Origin: Christensenella tenuis
GTDB taxonomy: Bacteria > Bacillota > Clostridia > Christensenellales > Christensenellaceae
NCBI RefSeq assembly: GCF_014287795.1
Contig: NZ_JACOON010000003.1
Location: 248,001-312,000 of the forward strand
Direction: 5' to 3'
Length of the DNA stretch: 64,000 bases
Part shown: piece by piece, positions 45,477-53,805 of the stretch
Layout of the letters: each line of letters starts with the position of its first letter
Position numbering within the stretch: position 1 is the first letter of the stretch
Position numbers and translations under genes: made by a program
The notes under the pieces: generated by a model
What the model was told of the DNA's origin: nothing
Database searches by the model: none
What the model saw: the letters and a program-made list of their open reading frames with translations, nothing else

Positions 45477-47384
45477 TCACTTCTCCCTGTATTTCCGCCG
45501 ACTATACCTCTTCCATACAAGCAGTGCGGCAAAGGCCGCTCCAGCTGCTATGAGAATGATTATAAGAATTTGTGTATTTCGCATACTATCTACCTTCTCT
45601 TTCGCAGCCGCAATATCCTCAAAGCCGGAAATGGCGGTGCGATCCGCCGGTGCAAGTGCCTCGATCCGTTCAATGATTGCATATACTTGATCGTAATCTT
45701 CCAAAGTAACCTCTTCTATCGGATAAAGTGCAGATATTTGTGTGTTGATCTCATCAATCTCCGTTTCTAAATTTTGTACCTCTTCCTGTTTTTCAAGCAA
45801 ATAGGCTTCCACATCTGCATAATCTGCACGGTTTTCTGACTTCTGCAGCTTTCTCAATAAAATTGCGATTGCCGCCGAATCTTCCATAACAGAAGATCCT
45901 CCCAAATTCATAGCACTCTGTGCGTCCTCCTCAGTAAAATGCAGTATTTCGTTCATTTCACCGCCAAATAGCGGTACGATGGCTCCGTCTCCTCCCGTAT
46001 TCTGGTTCATTGCATCCACAAGATGCTCCGTTTCCTTTGAAATACCAAACTCGTCCATCACCTGTGAAAGAGCAGCATAATTGCGAACGTAACTGCGTTC
46101 TTCCACTGGAATGACAAGATAAGAAGCATATAGAACCGCTGCCGTCTGGGCATCTGGTGCTGTTTTCAATTGTTCGATTTCGTTTTCCAATGTTATGATT
46201 TGATTTTTTATCCCATCGTTCGGTTCCATACGAAAGTCAAACACATTTCGCAGCCTCTGCTCATATCGAATCAATGCCGTCAATGCAAGGAGCGCCTGTT
46301 CGGAAGCCATTGCGTTGGACGTTCCCGCTTCCGTTATCGAGGCCTGCTTGCTCGTTCCCATAGTATGGGCAAATCCTCCGTCTTCCTGCTGAAAAGCCAA
46401 CATTGCATCGACAACCGATCCGCCGGATTTCAGAAATCTCGAATCGCTTGCAGGATCAATTCCAAGTGAACACAGTGCAATAATAACTTGTGCACTGCTT
46501 TCGCAGGACTCCTCATCTCCGCTAAGGAATCCGCCATTTTCCTGTTGCTCCTTAGATAGAAAAGCCAGAGCATCGTCTATGGCGGCCCGCACTGTTTGAC
46601 GGCAACTGCTGCCATCCTCCTCTCGGATATATTCATAAATTTTCTCGCTATTATAATAGGGTGCGAGCGCCTGTAAAGCCATAGCTGTCATATCAGCCTC
46701 GCCAAAACTTCCATCTGGTTTCTGAACTTCCAATATGGAAACAAGAATATCTTCTCTGCTGTCATATGCGCCTTCTGGGATTTGATAGCGCATGGCGTCC
46801 ATTAAAATAAGCCCCCAAAACAGTGCATTTGTTCCTTGCGCATCAAGGGCCGCTTTTTTCCCTCTGTTATAACTTCCGTCCGCCACTAAATCGATTGATC
46901 CATCTGCTAAGTTCGTCGGATCGCCGCCGCATGAAAGAACAGCCAGTGCAATCCGGTGCCATTCTGTAGCTTTTATCTCGTCTAACCCCCCTGTCGTTTG
47001 ATATCGCTTTTTCACATCTTGTTCCACCATGGCCAAATAGGCATTATAATCATCCGGATATCCAAGGCGTCCCAATGCGACTGCATACCAATCAACGGAA
47101 GACGCTCCTGCATCTTCTAAAAATGGGAAACTAAATAGATTTTCGGTATCTCCTTCCGATACTTTTTTCCATTCTATAATTTCTTCAGCAATTTCAAGAA
47201 ATTCATCCGTTTGTGTAGCTCCGCTCTCTTCTGCATAGGCGACTGCATTCCCCATTGGAAAAGTAATGAAAATGAAAGCAAAAAATACTATGCACAGCAT
47301 AATTGCCACACATTTTTTGAGTTGGTCTTTACAGCAAAAATATTCTCCCCAATCTCCCAACACCTTATACCTCACTTTGCTCAT
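45477..47384 (-). CDS. membrane-anchored alpha/alpha-toroid protein (transcobalamin/prenyltransferase-like repeats)
   Basis: 635 residues. An N-terminal membrane or signal helix (~28-48) and a C-terminal membrane helix with basic tail (~605-630) flank an extracellular part. Residues ~95-375 contain repeats of the type QKPDGSFG-TAMALQALAPYY, ENGGFLSG-SAQVIIALCSLG and QQEDGGFA-ASEQALLALTAL. These form the alpha6/alpha6 toroid seen in terpene cyclases and in the N-terminal domain of transcobalamin and intrinsic factor. A cyclase aspartate motif is not evident. First gene after a cobalamin riboswitch, which favours cobamide binding over catalysis (inference). Confidence 0.82.
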   Translation of the reverse strand: MSKVRYKVLGDWGEYFCCKDQLKKCVAIMLCIVFFAFIFITFPMGNAVAYAEESGATQTDEFLEIAEEIIEWKKVSEGDTENLFSFPFLEDAGASSVDWYAVALGRLGYPDDYNAYLAMVEQDVKKRYQTTGGLDEIKATEWHRIALAVLSCGGDPTNLADGSIDLVADGSYNRGKKAALDAQGTNALFWGLILMDAMRYQIPEGAYDSREDILVSILEVQKPDGSFGEADMTAMALQALAPYYNSEKIYEYIREEDGSSCRQTVRAAIDDALAFLSKEQQENGGFLSGDEESCESSAQVIIALCSLGIDPASDSRFLKSGGSVVDAMLAFQQEDGGFAHTMGTSKQASITEAGTSNAMASEQALLALTALIRYEQRLRNVFDFRMEPNDGIKNQIITLENEIEQLKTAPDAQTAAVLYASYLVIPVEERSYVRNYAALSQVMDEFGISKETEHLVDAMNQNTGGDGAIVPLFGGEMNEILHFTEEDAQSAMNLGGSSVMEDSAAIAILLRKLQKSENRADYADVEAYLLEKQEEVQNLETEIDEINTQISALYPIEEVTLEDYDQVYAIIERIEALAPADRTAISGFEDIAAAKEKVDSMRNTQILIIILIAAGAAFAALLVWKRYSRRKYREK

Positions 47385-47443
47385 TGGTCAATTTTGTAGA
47401 CATTTCTAACCGCCCCTTAAAAGAAAGCGGAGACAAGGAAAAC

Positions 47444-47460
47444 AGCAGGCAGGGCCTGCT
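47444..47460. terminator. short terminator-like hairpin upstream of the toroid gene
   Basis: AGCAGGC AGG GCCTGCT is a perfect 7-bp stem. It is followed by TTTTTT on the plus strand and by TGTTTTCC on the minus strand, so it could act in both directions. Confidence 0.5.
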
Positions 47461-47515
47461 TTTTTAATTGTCTTTTTTATTTCCACACCAAATCAAGCGT
47501 GGAAAATATCGTCTA

Positions 47516-47553
47516 TATAAAAAGCCGCGGTGAAATATGATCCACCGCAGCCG
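47516..47553 (-). terminator. expression-platform terminator of the cobalamin riboswitch
   Basis: In minus sense a stem GCTGCGGTG / CACCGCGGC around a 9-11 nt loop is followed by TTTTTATA. It lies about 55 nt after the riboswitch aptamer and 130 nt before the toroid gene. Cobalamin binding would be expected to favour this terminator and lower expression of the downstream genes. Confidence 0.7.
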
Positions 47554-47605
47554 TATTTCTGCGAAAAATAAAAGGCACATAAATACTTTCGTTTATATAG
47601 CCTTT

Positions 47606-47816
47606 CCGTCTTTTGTAGGTCTTCTGACTTACGCCTGTGAAAACATTTTTTGTTTTTGCGTCAAGCCTCCTGCCTTCCCGGTTCCCCAGTGACTGGCTTT
47701 CGCCAACAGAGACTTGCCTCAGCGCTTACAGCGGCGGATCCCGTTTGGGATTTTCACCCAATTCCCTTGTTCATCCCCGCACGAGTGTACAACGCAACGG
47801 GGCCACAAAATCGTTT
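47606..47816 (-). promoter_or_regulatory. cobalamin (B12) riboswitch
   Basis: In minus sense the conserved core is clear: AGGGAATTGGGTGAAAATCC, then AAACGGGATCCGCCGCTGTA, a GCCAGTCACTGGG element, and the B12-box-like AGTCAGAAGACCT (47617-47629). A closing P1 stem can form between ACGATTTTGT (5' side, near 47806-47815) and ACAAAAGACGG (3' side, near 47605-47615). Consensus is the cobalamin class. It precedes the toroid gene and probably the whole surface-protein/ECF run. Confidence 0.92.
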
Positions 47817-47962
47817 CTCTATTTTCAATTGTGATAGCCTTAAGCTAACGTTTTTCTTAAATCAATTTCATATTATCACATTCCGCGCAAACATACATTG
47901 GAATTTTTTATTTAATTTTGTACTTTTTTTATTTATCCTCACCGTTCTGCCAACACATAGCG

Positions 47963-48487
47963 CTACTGTTCTATCCCCTTTCTTCCCTGTATTCCGCGAT
48001 CATAAGGATGCTTTATTTTTTTGATTTCAGACACATAATCCGCTATGTCCAGCAAATTTTGAGGAGGATTCCTCCCTGTCATAACCAATTCCAAATAATC
48101 AGGCTTATGCACAACAAAATCTTCAAACATTTTTTTGTCAATAAGCCCTGTATTATAGGCGGACATGATCTCGTCCAGCACCAGAAGGTCAGTCTCTCCT
48201 TTTTGTACGATACCAATCACTTCTTTCAATAATTCGTTATGGCCTTCAATTGTTTCGCGTTTTCTCTTTTCATCCATACAAATCGAAAAGCCGCCTCCTC
48301 GTCGCGTACGCAAAACAGTTACCCCCGGCAACGATTTCAATAAATTGATCTCTCCGCTTTTTTGAATTTTCATAAACTGAACAAATAAAATATTCCAGCC
48401 GTTACCAGCCGCACGTACACTAAGCCCAACTGCCGCTGTCGTTTTCCCTTTACCATCACCGCAATAGATATGTATTAGCCCGCTCAT
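47963..48487 (-). CDS. cobO: corrinoid adenosyltransferase (CobO/BtuR type)
   Basis: 174 residues. P-loop GDGKGKTTAAVG at the N-terminus, then VLDEIMSAYNTG, ELVMTGRNPP and the C-terminal HPYDRGIQGRKGIE, all family signatures. It transfers the adenosyl group of ATP to reduced cobalt(I) corrinoids, giving adenosylcobamides, in both salvage and synthesis. It lies 124 bases after the NifK-like gene and just before the second riboswitch-controlled set, which strongly marks the block as corrinoid-related. Confidence 0.94.
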   Translation of the reverse strand: MSGLIHIYCGDGKGKTTAAVGLSVRAAGNGWNILFVQFMKIQKSGEINLLKSLPGVTVLRTRRGGGFSICMDEKRKRETIEGHNELLKEVIGIVQKGETDLLVLDEIMSAYNTGLIDKKMFEDFVVHKPDYLELVMTGRNPPQNLLDIADYVSEIKKIKHPYDRGIQGRKGIEQ

Positions 48488-48611
48488 TTTTCCTCCATAG
48501 ATTCGATAAAAAATTTGATACTCTCTTTCTTTATGTAGATATACGCAAATCTCAAGCCGGATGTGCTATACATTTAGGGCGCCGTGTCATCCGAATTTGT
48601 GAATACCGGCA

Positions 48612-49910
48612 TTATTCTAAAAAACGAAGACCGTTTAATATCTGCTCCAACAAAAATAATACTCCTTCTCCTCCAAAAAATGTTTTTGGCATTACGTCCA
48701 TATAACCGAGCGACGGCAACGATACTTCTACTCCGCCAACCCGTTGCCCCGCGAGACGCATTTGCGCGAGTGTATTACCGTCCGCAAATACTATATGGGC
48801 AGGCGATGTAGCAATGGGATTATTCATAGCTTCTCCATATCCAATATCTTTAAGAAACGTACGTAACTTTTTTGCAAAAATTCCTTCGGTACCGTTAGTC
48901 ACAACAACAGCGGACGGAATCATGCCAAGATAGGTAGAGAGCCATTTTGTTAACGCATATGCAGTAGAACTATCGGCGCATATCGAATATAACGCACCTT
49001 TAGGCAATCCCAGAAGCGAAGAATAGCGCGCTAAAAAAAGATATGCCCGTGCTCGCACCTTGTCCAATTCTTCCAATGCTCGTGAAGATTCCGCATTGAG
49101 CTTTTTGCAAACCTCAAGAATAAAATTTTCCGCAGCCTCGAACCCTATGGGGGCTCCTTGAGTAGGTATTATATAGGGAATTCCATATTGCTTCTGCATT
49201 TGTTTTGCCGCCCTCTCTCCATACTCAGGGTATATTACCACATTCAGTTCAGCTTCTGCTCTATGAGTAATTTTTTCTGCAGTATCTCCAGCGCACGGCG
49301 ACGTAATAACACGAATTCCACAAAGTGCAAGCATTTTTTTGATCGTTTTCAAATTGTATTCAAAATGCTTTTGATAGATATGAAACCCTAACAAATTAAC
49401 ACTTTTTTTAACTGTTTGAGTGCTATTAGCAGGCAATGCCTCAAAAATTTTATCCAACGCATTTTGATACCCCTCTGCAAAACTTCCAGAATATCCCGTA
49501 TTTTCTATCGCAAAACATGGCGCAGCTAAAAGTGTCTGTTTCAAAATCTGTGGTAGATCGTCTCCTATAAGAGCCGCTCCCGGAGAATTGATTACTGCGA
49601 TCAGTCCGTAATCTTTAGAAGAAATGCTCTTGAGGACACGTATTAATTTTTCGCCGCTCCCATACACATAATCATAACCATCTAAATAAGTTGCCGGAAT
49701 TCGCGGCTGCCCGAAATAGAATTCTTCCGCAAACTCCAATGGATCAAAAGACAGACACCGGCTGTATTGACCGTCTGATACAGCGCTATGGTAAAGTTTA
49801 CATCCAGTTGGGCCATTAAGAACGACGCACGCGTCACGAATCCCTTCTACTGCAAAAATGGCTCCCGTCAAGCTATCAGGCGTTATATTTTTCATACAGT
49901 GCTGCATCAT
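48612..49910 (-). CDS. nitrogenase component 1-like protein (NifK/BchB-like)
   Basis: 432 residues of the nitrogenase component 1 oxidoreductase family. The N-terminus has TGAIFAVEGIRDACVVLNGP and Cys37 in GPTGCKLYH, placed like cluster ligands; Cys5 and Cys28 are also near. The third usual ligand position is not cysteine here (VINSPGAALIGDDL against TTCPSGIIGDDV in the partner). The C-terminal LGYMDVMPKTFFGGEGVLFL resembles the component 1 ending. It overlaps the NifH-NifD fusion gene by 35 bases, so the two proteins probably form one enzyme. It is not a true nitrogenase: no FeMo-cofactor ligands are recognised. Confidence 0.85.
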   Translation of the reverse strand: MMQHCMKNITPDSLTGAIFAVEGIRDACVVLNGPTGCKLYHSAVSDGQYSRCLSFDPLEFAEEFYFGQPRIPATYLDGYDYVYGSGEKLIRVLKSISSKDYGLIAVINSPGAALIGDDLPQILKQTLLAAPCFAIENTGYSGSFAEGYQNALDKIFEALPANSTQTVKKSVNLLGFHIYQKHFEYNLKTIKKMLALCGIRVITSPCAGDTAEKITHRAEAELNVVIYPEYGERAAKQMQKQYGIPYIIPTQGAPIGFEAAENFILEVCKKLNAESSRALEELDKVRARAYLFLARYSSLLGLPKGALYSICADSSTAYALTKWLSTYLGMIPSAVVVTNGTEGIFAKKLRTFLKDIGYGEAMNNPIATSPAHIVFADGNTLAQMRLAGQRVGGVEVSLPSLGYMDVMPKTFFGGEGVLFLLEQILNGLRFLE

Positions 49911-52059
49911 CTTTCCATCCTTCCTTAAGATTCATTCTAAAAAATTCGCCCCACCTGCCAGCCAGAGAAAGCCCGCTTAAAAATCCTGCTTGAGGGCAAA
50001 GCGGTATGGTATCCGTAAAAAAACTGCCTGTTAAATCTGTATTGGAATAATTACTGAGTAATATGTCCGGCTGCATCCGTGCTATATCTTTCTTACGGTT
50101 TCGAATATCATATTCTATGTTCAGCTCCTTTATTTCTGTTGTAAATTCTGTCTGAAACAAGTCGTCCTGTGAATAGTTTAATACACCTATGAATGAAATT
50201 TCCATTTTAAGATCAATGGCTGTTTTTAAAATCCAATCGATCTGATGGCTGTAAGTTATAATCATTAATTTTTTCCCTTGTAGGATTGGGCGAATTCGTT
50301 TAATCTCATCCCAATAACGTTCCTCCTGTCTCGCCACTATTCTCTCTGCCTCATCCGATCGGGAAAAAAAGCGTCCCAGCCAACGTACCCATTCTGCACT
50401 CTGCGACACGCCTACGGGAAAAGCCATGTCCATAAATAATGCACCGTATTCTTCCTGTAAAAATTTTTTCACAGCTCGTCCCATATAATCTTCATATGCA
50501 AGCAAGTTCAATTTTCCACGCATTAGATTCTTAATTGCATTGCTATCTGTCTTATATAGATAACGGCAGTTTATCGCAATCCCTAATGTATCCAGAACCT
50601 CTTTGACAAAATTGAAACTGGGATGTGTCGCTGTCGCCACTGTTTTTTCTGCAATAATATTAACTGTATATTCTTCCGCTTCAACATTTTTATCCACAAG
50701 ATTATGCGCAATCTCTTGATATGCCATCAAGATACCTTGCAAATAATCCCCCTGTATATTTCCATCAGTAAGAATCGGTATAATTTTTGTGCAGTCATCT
50801 TCTAAATTCAAAACCATACCAACGTCATCACCTATAATGCCACTGGGACAAGTTGTCAATACAAAAATCACTTTAGGTTTTTGTTTTTTTACTTCAATAA
50901 TTTTCCTCCGCAATTCCTCTGTTCCGCCAAAAATCATCATGCTTTCACGCATTTCAGATGATACAACCGCTGGGGCTACAGATGCGGGAAGTACGAGGCC
51001 GCGTTCCAGCAACATTTTTCGTCCAAGCGAAGTAATACTTTGGTAGGTAATATGCGCACAGCTTACCGGTCCATGCGCTACACATATTGCATCCTGTACT
51101 TGTGCACAAATGCTCATGGCGCCGCTAAATGCGCAACCACTGAGCGGTTCACGTGAAATGAGATTTTTGGAATAAATTATATTATTTTGTTTCTTCCCCT
51201 CCTTTTCTGCTACTGAAAAATCAACCGTTTTTGCAGCGGCTCCTCTAAATACTTTTGCATTCAGCACTTTCTGTTCCAAAATTTCATCCGGCAATGGTTT
51301 TGCCTGATATAAGATTGATTGGTTAGTGATCGTGTTTGCTAAATCCAAAAAATCTGCAGCTATATCCGTGTCCGGATATTTTTCCACAAGGCACCGATTT
51401 TCTTTTTCACTGTTAGTAAATAAATCGCTGCGCGGAAACTGCATCAGAACCGGCAGTCCGACAGCTTCGCTAAATCGCTTGATATTTTCCTGTTCATCTG
51501 CAATTCCCCTCGCATTAAAAATCAATCCGCCGGCGCGACTTTTTTCAGTATCATAATTTTTTAGTCCTCTCAGGATATTATTGGCAGCGTAAATAGACAT
51601 GAATTCGCCTGATGTAATGATATATACCCGATCGGCATACTCTCTTCGAAGAGGAACTGCAAATCCTCCACAAACAACATCTCCTAATACGTCATAAATA
51701 ATTGAATCATAACAATAATCTTTTATATGGAGTCGTTCCAACATCTCAAATGTTGTCAGTATTCCCCTGCCCGCACATCCCACTCCCGGTTCTGGTCCTC
51801 CCGCTTCCACACAGTGAATCCCATATACGCCTTCATACACAACGTCATGCAAACGATATTGATCCGGCGGCGTACGTTTCATATAGGAAAGAACCGTCTC
51901 TATCAACTCACCATGCAACAAAAGACGAGTAGAATCGTGTTTAGGGTCACAGCCTATCTGCAGTATTCGTTTACCTCTCTGCGCAAGAGCAGCAGATATA
52001 TTAGCTGAAATGGTTGATTTTCCTATACCACCTTTTCCATAAAGTGCAATTTCTGCCAA
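49876..52059 (-). CDS. NifH-NifD-like fusion protein of a nitrogenase-like reductase
   Basis: 727 residues. Residues ~1-255 are a NifH/BchL-type reductase: P-loop GKGGIGKS (8-15), GCDPKHDSTRL, and the two [4Fe-4S] ligands Cys95 (GVGCAGRG) and Cys130 (DVVCGGFAVP). Residues ~300-727 are a component 1 subunit with three cluster cysteines: Cys309 (SGCAFSGA), Cys334 (GPVSCAH) and Cys404 (TTCPSGIIGDD). Electron donor and catalytic subunit are thus one chain, normally two proteins. It starts with TTG behind GAGGAGGGAG. Related enzymes reduce tetrapyrroles (BchLNB, CfbCD); neighbours suggest a corrinoid substrate (inference). Confidence 0.9.
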   Translation of the reverse strand: MAEIALYGKGGIGKSTISANISAALAQRGKRILQIGCDPKHDSTRLLLHGELIETVLSYMKRTPPDQYRLHDVVYEGVYGIHCVEAGGPEPGVGCAGRGILTTFEMLERLHIKDYCYDSIIYDVLGDVVCGGFAVPLRREYADRVYIITSGEFMSIYAANNILRGLKNYDTEKSRAGGLIFNARGIADEQENIKRFSEAVGLPVLMQFPRSDLFTNSEKENRCLVEKYPDTDIAADFLDLANTITNQSILYQAKPLPDEILEQKVLNAKVFRGAAAKTVDFSVAEKEGKKQNNIIYSKNLISREPLSGCAFSGAMSICAQVQDAICVAHGPVSCAHITYQSITSLGRKMLLERGLVLPASVAPAVVSSEMRESMMIFGGTEELRRKIIEVKKQKPKVIFVLTTCPSGIIGDDVGMVLNLEDDCTKIIPILTDGNIQGDYLQGILMAYQEIAHNLVDKNVEAEEYTVNIIAEKTVATATHPSFNFVKEVLDTLGIAINCRYLYKTDSNAIKNLMRGKLNLLAYEDYMGRAVKKFLQEEYGALFMDMAFPVGVSQSAEWVRWLGRFFSRSDEAERIVARQEERYWDEIKRIRPILQGKKLMIITYSHQIDWILKTAIDLKMEISFIGVLNYSQDDLFQTEFTTEIKELNIEYDIRNRKKDIARMQPDILLSNYSNTDLTGSFFTDTIPLCPQAGFLSGLSLAGRWGEFFRMNLKEGWKDDAALYEKYNA

Positions 52060-52309
52060 AATAAACTCCCTCCTCTTATACTATTCTACAATCGTTTTAA
52101 GAACTAACCGAAAGATAATATATGACTTATTTGCGTCCCATTCGATATATCAGTAGATACTTTTCTTTTTCCATTTTTCATCGCGGAACGAAGTGCATTT
52201 TTCAATATCAAGAATAACATGTAATAAAAAACATCATGCAAAGTTAGTTTCCCGCCCAAATTCTATCGCGCGACATCGTGATGTTATTTATTCGTAGATC
52301 CACATGAAA

Positions 52310-52450
52310 CTATGAACGGCCAAGAGCGGTATTATATGTAATAATGAGTCCAACAGGTTTCATTCCTTGCTGAATTAATCTGTACATTGCCAAAATATTA
52401 TCTTTGCCGCCGCTATAAGGGAACACAAATTTTTTATTTTTCAAATCCAT
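52310..52450 (-). pseudogene. broken ATP-pyrophosphatase (Dph6-like, SGGKD) gene
   Basis: The 46-codon frame reads FVFPYSGGKDNILAMYRLIQ, the ATP-binding loop of N-type ATP pyrophosphatases such as diphthine-ammonia ligase homologs (full length ~220 residues), then ITYNTALGRS and a TAG stop at 52310-52312. Beyond the stop the frame goes on FHVDL, and the family commonly has SWFHG at this point, so TGG to TAG is a likely nonsense change. Further stops follow and the rest is not recognisable in 52060-52309. The start has GGAG upstream and lies two bases after the cobQ stop. Confidence 0.6.
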
Positions 52451-52452
52451 AA

Positions 52453-53322
52453 TCATTCTCCTATAATCTTTAAAACATGGTTAATATCAATATTTTCTTT
52501 CACGGAATTTGCCAATTTATCAAACTCCGCTTCCATATATTCCCGATAACTCATATGGGTAATTAGCTTTTCCATCAAACTTTTTTCTGTTTTAATACTT
52601 CCATTGTCAACAAGACTATCCTCATCTTCAATATTAACATCTATTTGAGGCAGAACCCCTAAAACTGGACAATGGGTAATATTTTCTAAAATATCAATTC
52701 CAGACTTAAAATGCTCTTTATATCCATGAAATTTATTGATCACAATACCTTTGACAAGTGTTTTTTCCTTTTCCTCAAGCAGCATCATCGTGCCGTAGAC
52801 GGAGGCAAATACACCCCCTCTGCTAATATCCGTCACTAAAATAACAGGGCAATTTGTTCTGGTTGCAAAGCCCATATTAACAATATCGTTTTCTTTCAAA
52901 TTAAGTTCTACCGGGCTTCCAGCGCCTTCCGCAATTACAATATCAAATCTATCGATCAGATGGTTATATGCGTGTAGAATACTTTCCAACAATCTTTTTT
53001 TTAATTCATTGTATTCGAAATTTTTTAAATATCCAATTGGCTCACCATTTAAAATCACTTCTGAACCCGCAAGATTTGTAGGCTTGAGCAAAACAGGATT
53101 CATATTCACATCAGGTTCTATCCCGCATGCATAGGCAGCAATAGCCTGTGATTTCGCCATTTGCAAACCATTTTCTAAATAATATGCATTCGAAGACATA
53201 TTTTGAGCTTTAAACGGAGCCACAGAAAATCCTTCCTGTTTGAGCACTCTGCATAATCCTGTGACTAATGTTGATTTTCCCGCTCCAGACGATGTGCCTT
53301 GTATCATGATAGCTCTTCCCAT
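52453..53322 (-). CDS. cobQ: cobyric acid synthase-like protein without glutaminase domain
   Basis: 289 residues, against about 490-500 for CobQ/CbiP. The N-terminal synthetase domain is intact: P-loop QGTSSGAGKSTLV, PFKAQNMSSNAYYL, QAIAAYACGIEPDVNMNPVL, VIAEGAGSPVELNL and VTDISRGGVF. At about residue 245 the sequence jumps to a segment (MSYREYMEAEFDKLANSV) resembling the extreme C-terminus of CobQ. The GATase-1 domain with its Cys-His-Glu triad is missing, so it could use only free ammonia, another ammonia donor or be inactive. It follows a divergent cobalamin riboswitch. Normal CobQ amidates adenosylcobyrinic acid diamide. Confidence 0.85.
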   Translation of the reverse strand: MGRAIMIQGTSSGAGKSTLVTGLCRVLKQEGFSVAPFKAQNMSSNAYYLENGLQMAKSQAIAAYACGIEPDVNMNPVLLKPTNLAGSEVILNGEPIGYLKNFEYNELKKRLLESILHAYNHLIDRFDIVIAEGAGSPVELNLKENDIVNMGFATRTNCPVILVTDISRGGVFASVYGTMMLLEEKEKTLVKGIVINKFHGYKEHFKSGIDILENITHCPVLGVLPQIDVNIEDEDSLVDNGSIKTEKSLMEKLITHMSYREYMEAEFDKLANSVKENIDINHVLKIIGE

Positions 53323-53465
53323 ACTTCCGAAAACTCCTCCATATAGCAGCCTATATCAATGTTATAAACAATTTCAATACATTAGACTTTAACGCATGTA
53401 CCGATTGATTTTCCCATCTAACATCAGCGAGATATTATTTAATAACTAAATTAGAATTATACAGA

Positions 53466-53486
53466 ACACCAATAATGGTGGTTTTT
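53466..53486 (+). terminator. plus-strand terminator-like hairpin in the cobQ leader
   Basis: CACCA ATAA TGGTG followed by TTTTTT reads as a short terminator on the plus strand, though no plus-strand gene precedes it. On the minus strand it would be a hairpin in the cobQ leader between riboswitch and gene, without a T-tract. Confidence 0.35.
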
Positions 53487-53539
53487 TATTGTTATCGCCC
53501 ATTTTTTAGAAAAATAATTTTTGAAACTAATTTCGCTTT

Positions 53540-53766
53540 TGCGATGACTCCTCCGGCTGATCGTCAAAAATTTCAGCTAATTTAATTCACTACAAAGTGC
53601 TTGTGCCGCCTGCGTCGTCTGCTGTGCTACGACAAGATGCCTGCCTCACTGCACAAAATCAAAATAGCCTCTTCCAACTTTTCGGGTTACCGCCTCGCTT
53701 ACAACAATAGATTCCGTTTTGGATTTTCATTCAATTCTTTTACTCATCTCAATGTATAAATCGCTC
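53540..53766 (-). promoter_or_regulatory. divergent cobalamin riboswitch upstream of cobQ-like gene
   Basis: In minus sense the core AAAGAATTGAATGAAAATCC followed by AAAACGGAATCTATTGTTGTAA lines up with the clear riboswitch at 47606-47816, with many G/C to A/T changes. A B12-box-like ATCAGCCGGAGGAGTC (about 53546-53561) closes it, and a P1 stem GCGAT/ATCGC can form (53760-53765 with 53541-53546). It precedes the cobQ-nif-like-cobO set. It may be functional but weak, or decaying. Confidence 0.65.
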
Positions 53767-53805
53767 TGCATGTCAACAAAATTTCTTATTATTTACAAAA
53801 CTATT

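Noticed and set aside
45477..47384. A terpene (squalene-type) cyclase
   Set aside because: The toroid repeats are present but no cyclase Asp-rich motif is evident, the protein is anchored outside the cell, and it follows a cobalamin riboswitch.
48612..52059. A true nitrogen-fixing nitrogenase
   Set aside because: No cofactor assembly genes (nifE, nifN, nifB), no recognised FeMo-cofactor ligands, and the NifK-like partner lacks one cluster cysteine. A nitrogenase-like reductase is the better call.
53581..53700. A small protein gene in the cobQ leader
   Set aside because: No start with a ribosome binding site; the stretch is explained as the variable part of the divergent riboswitch.
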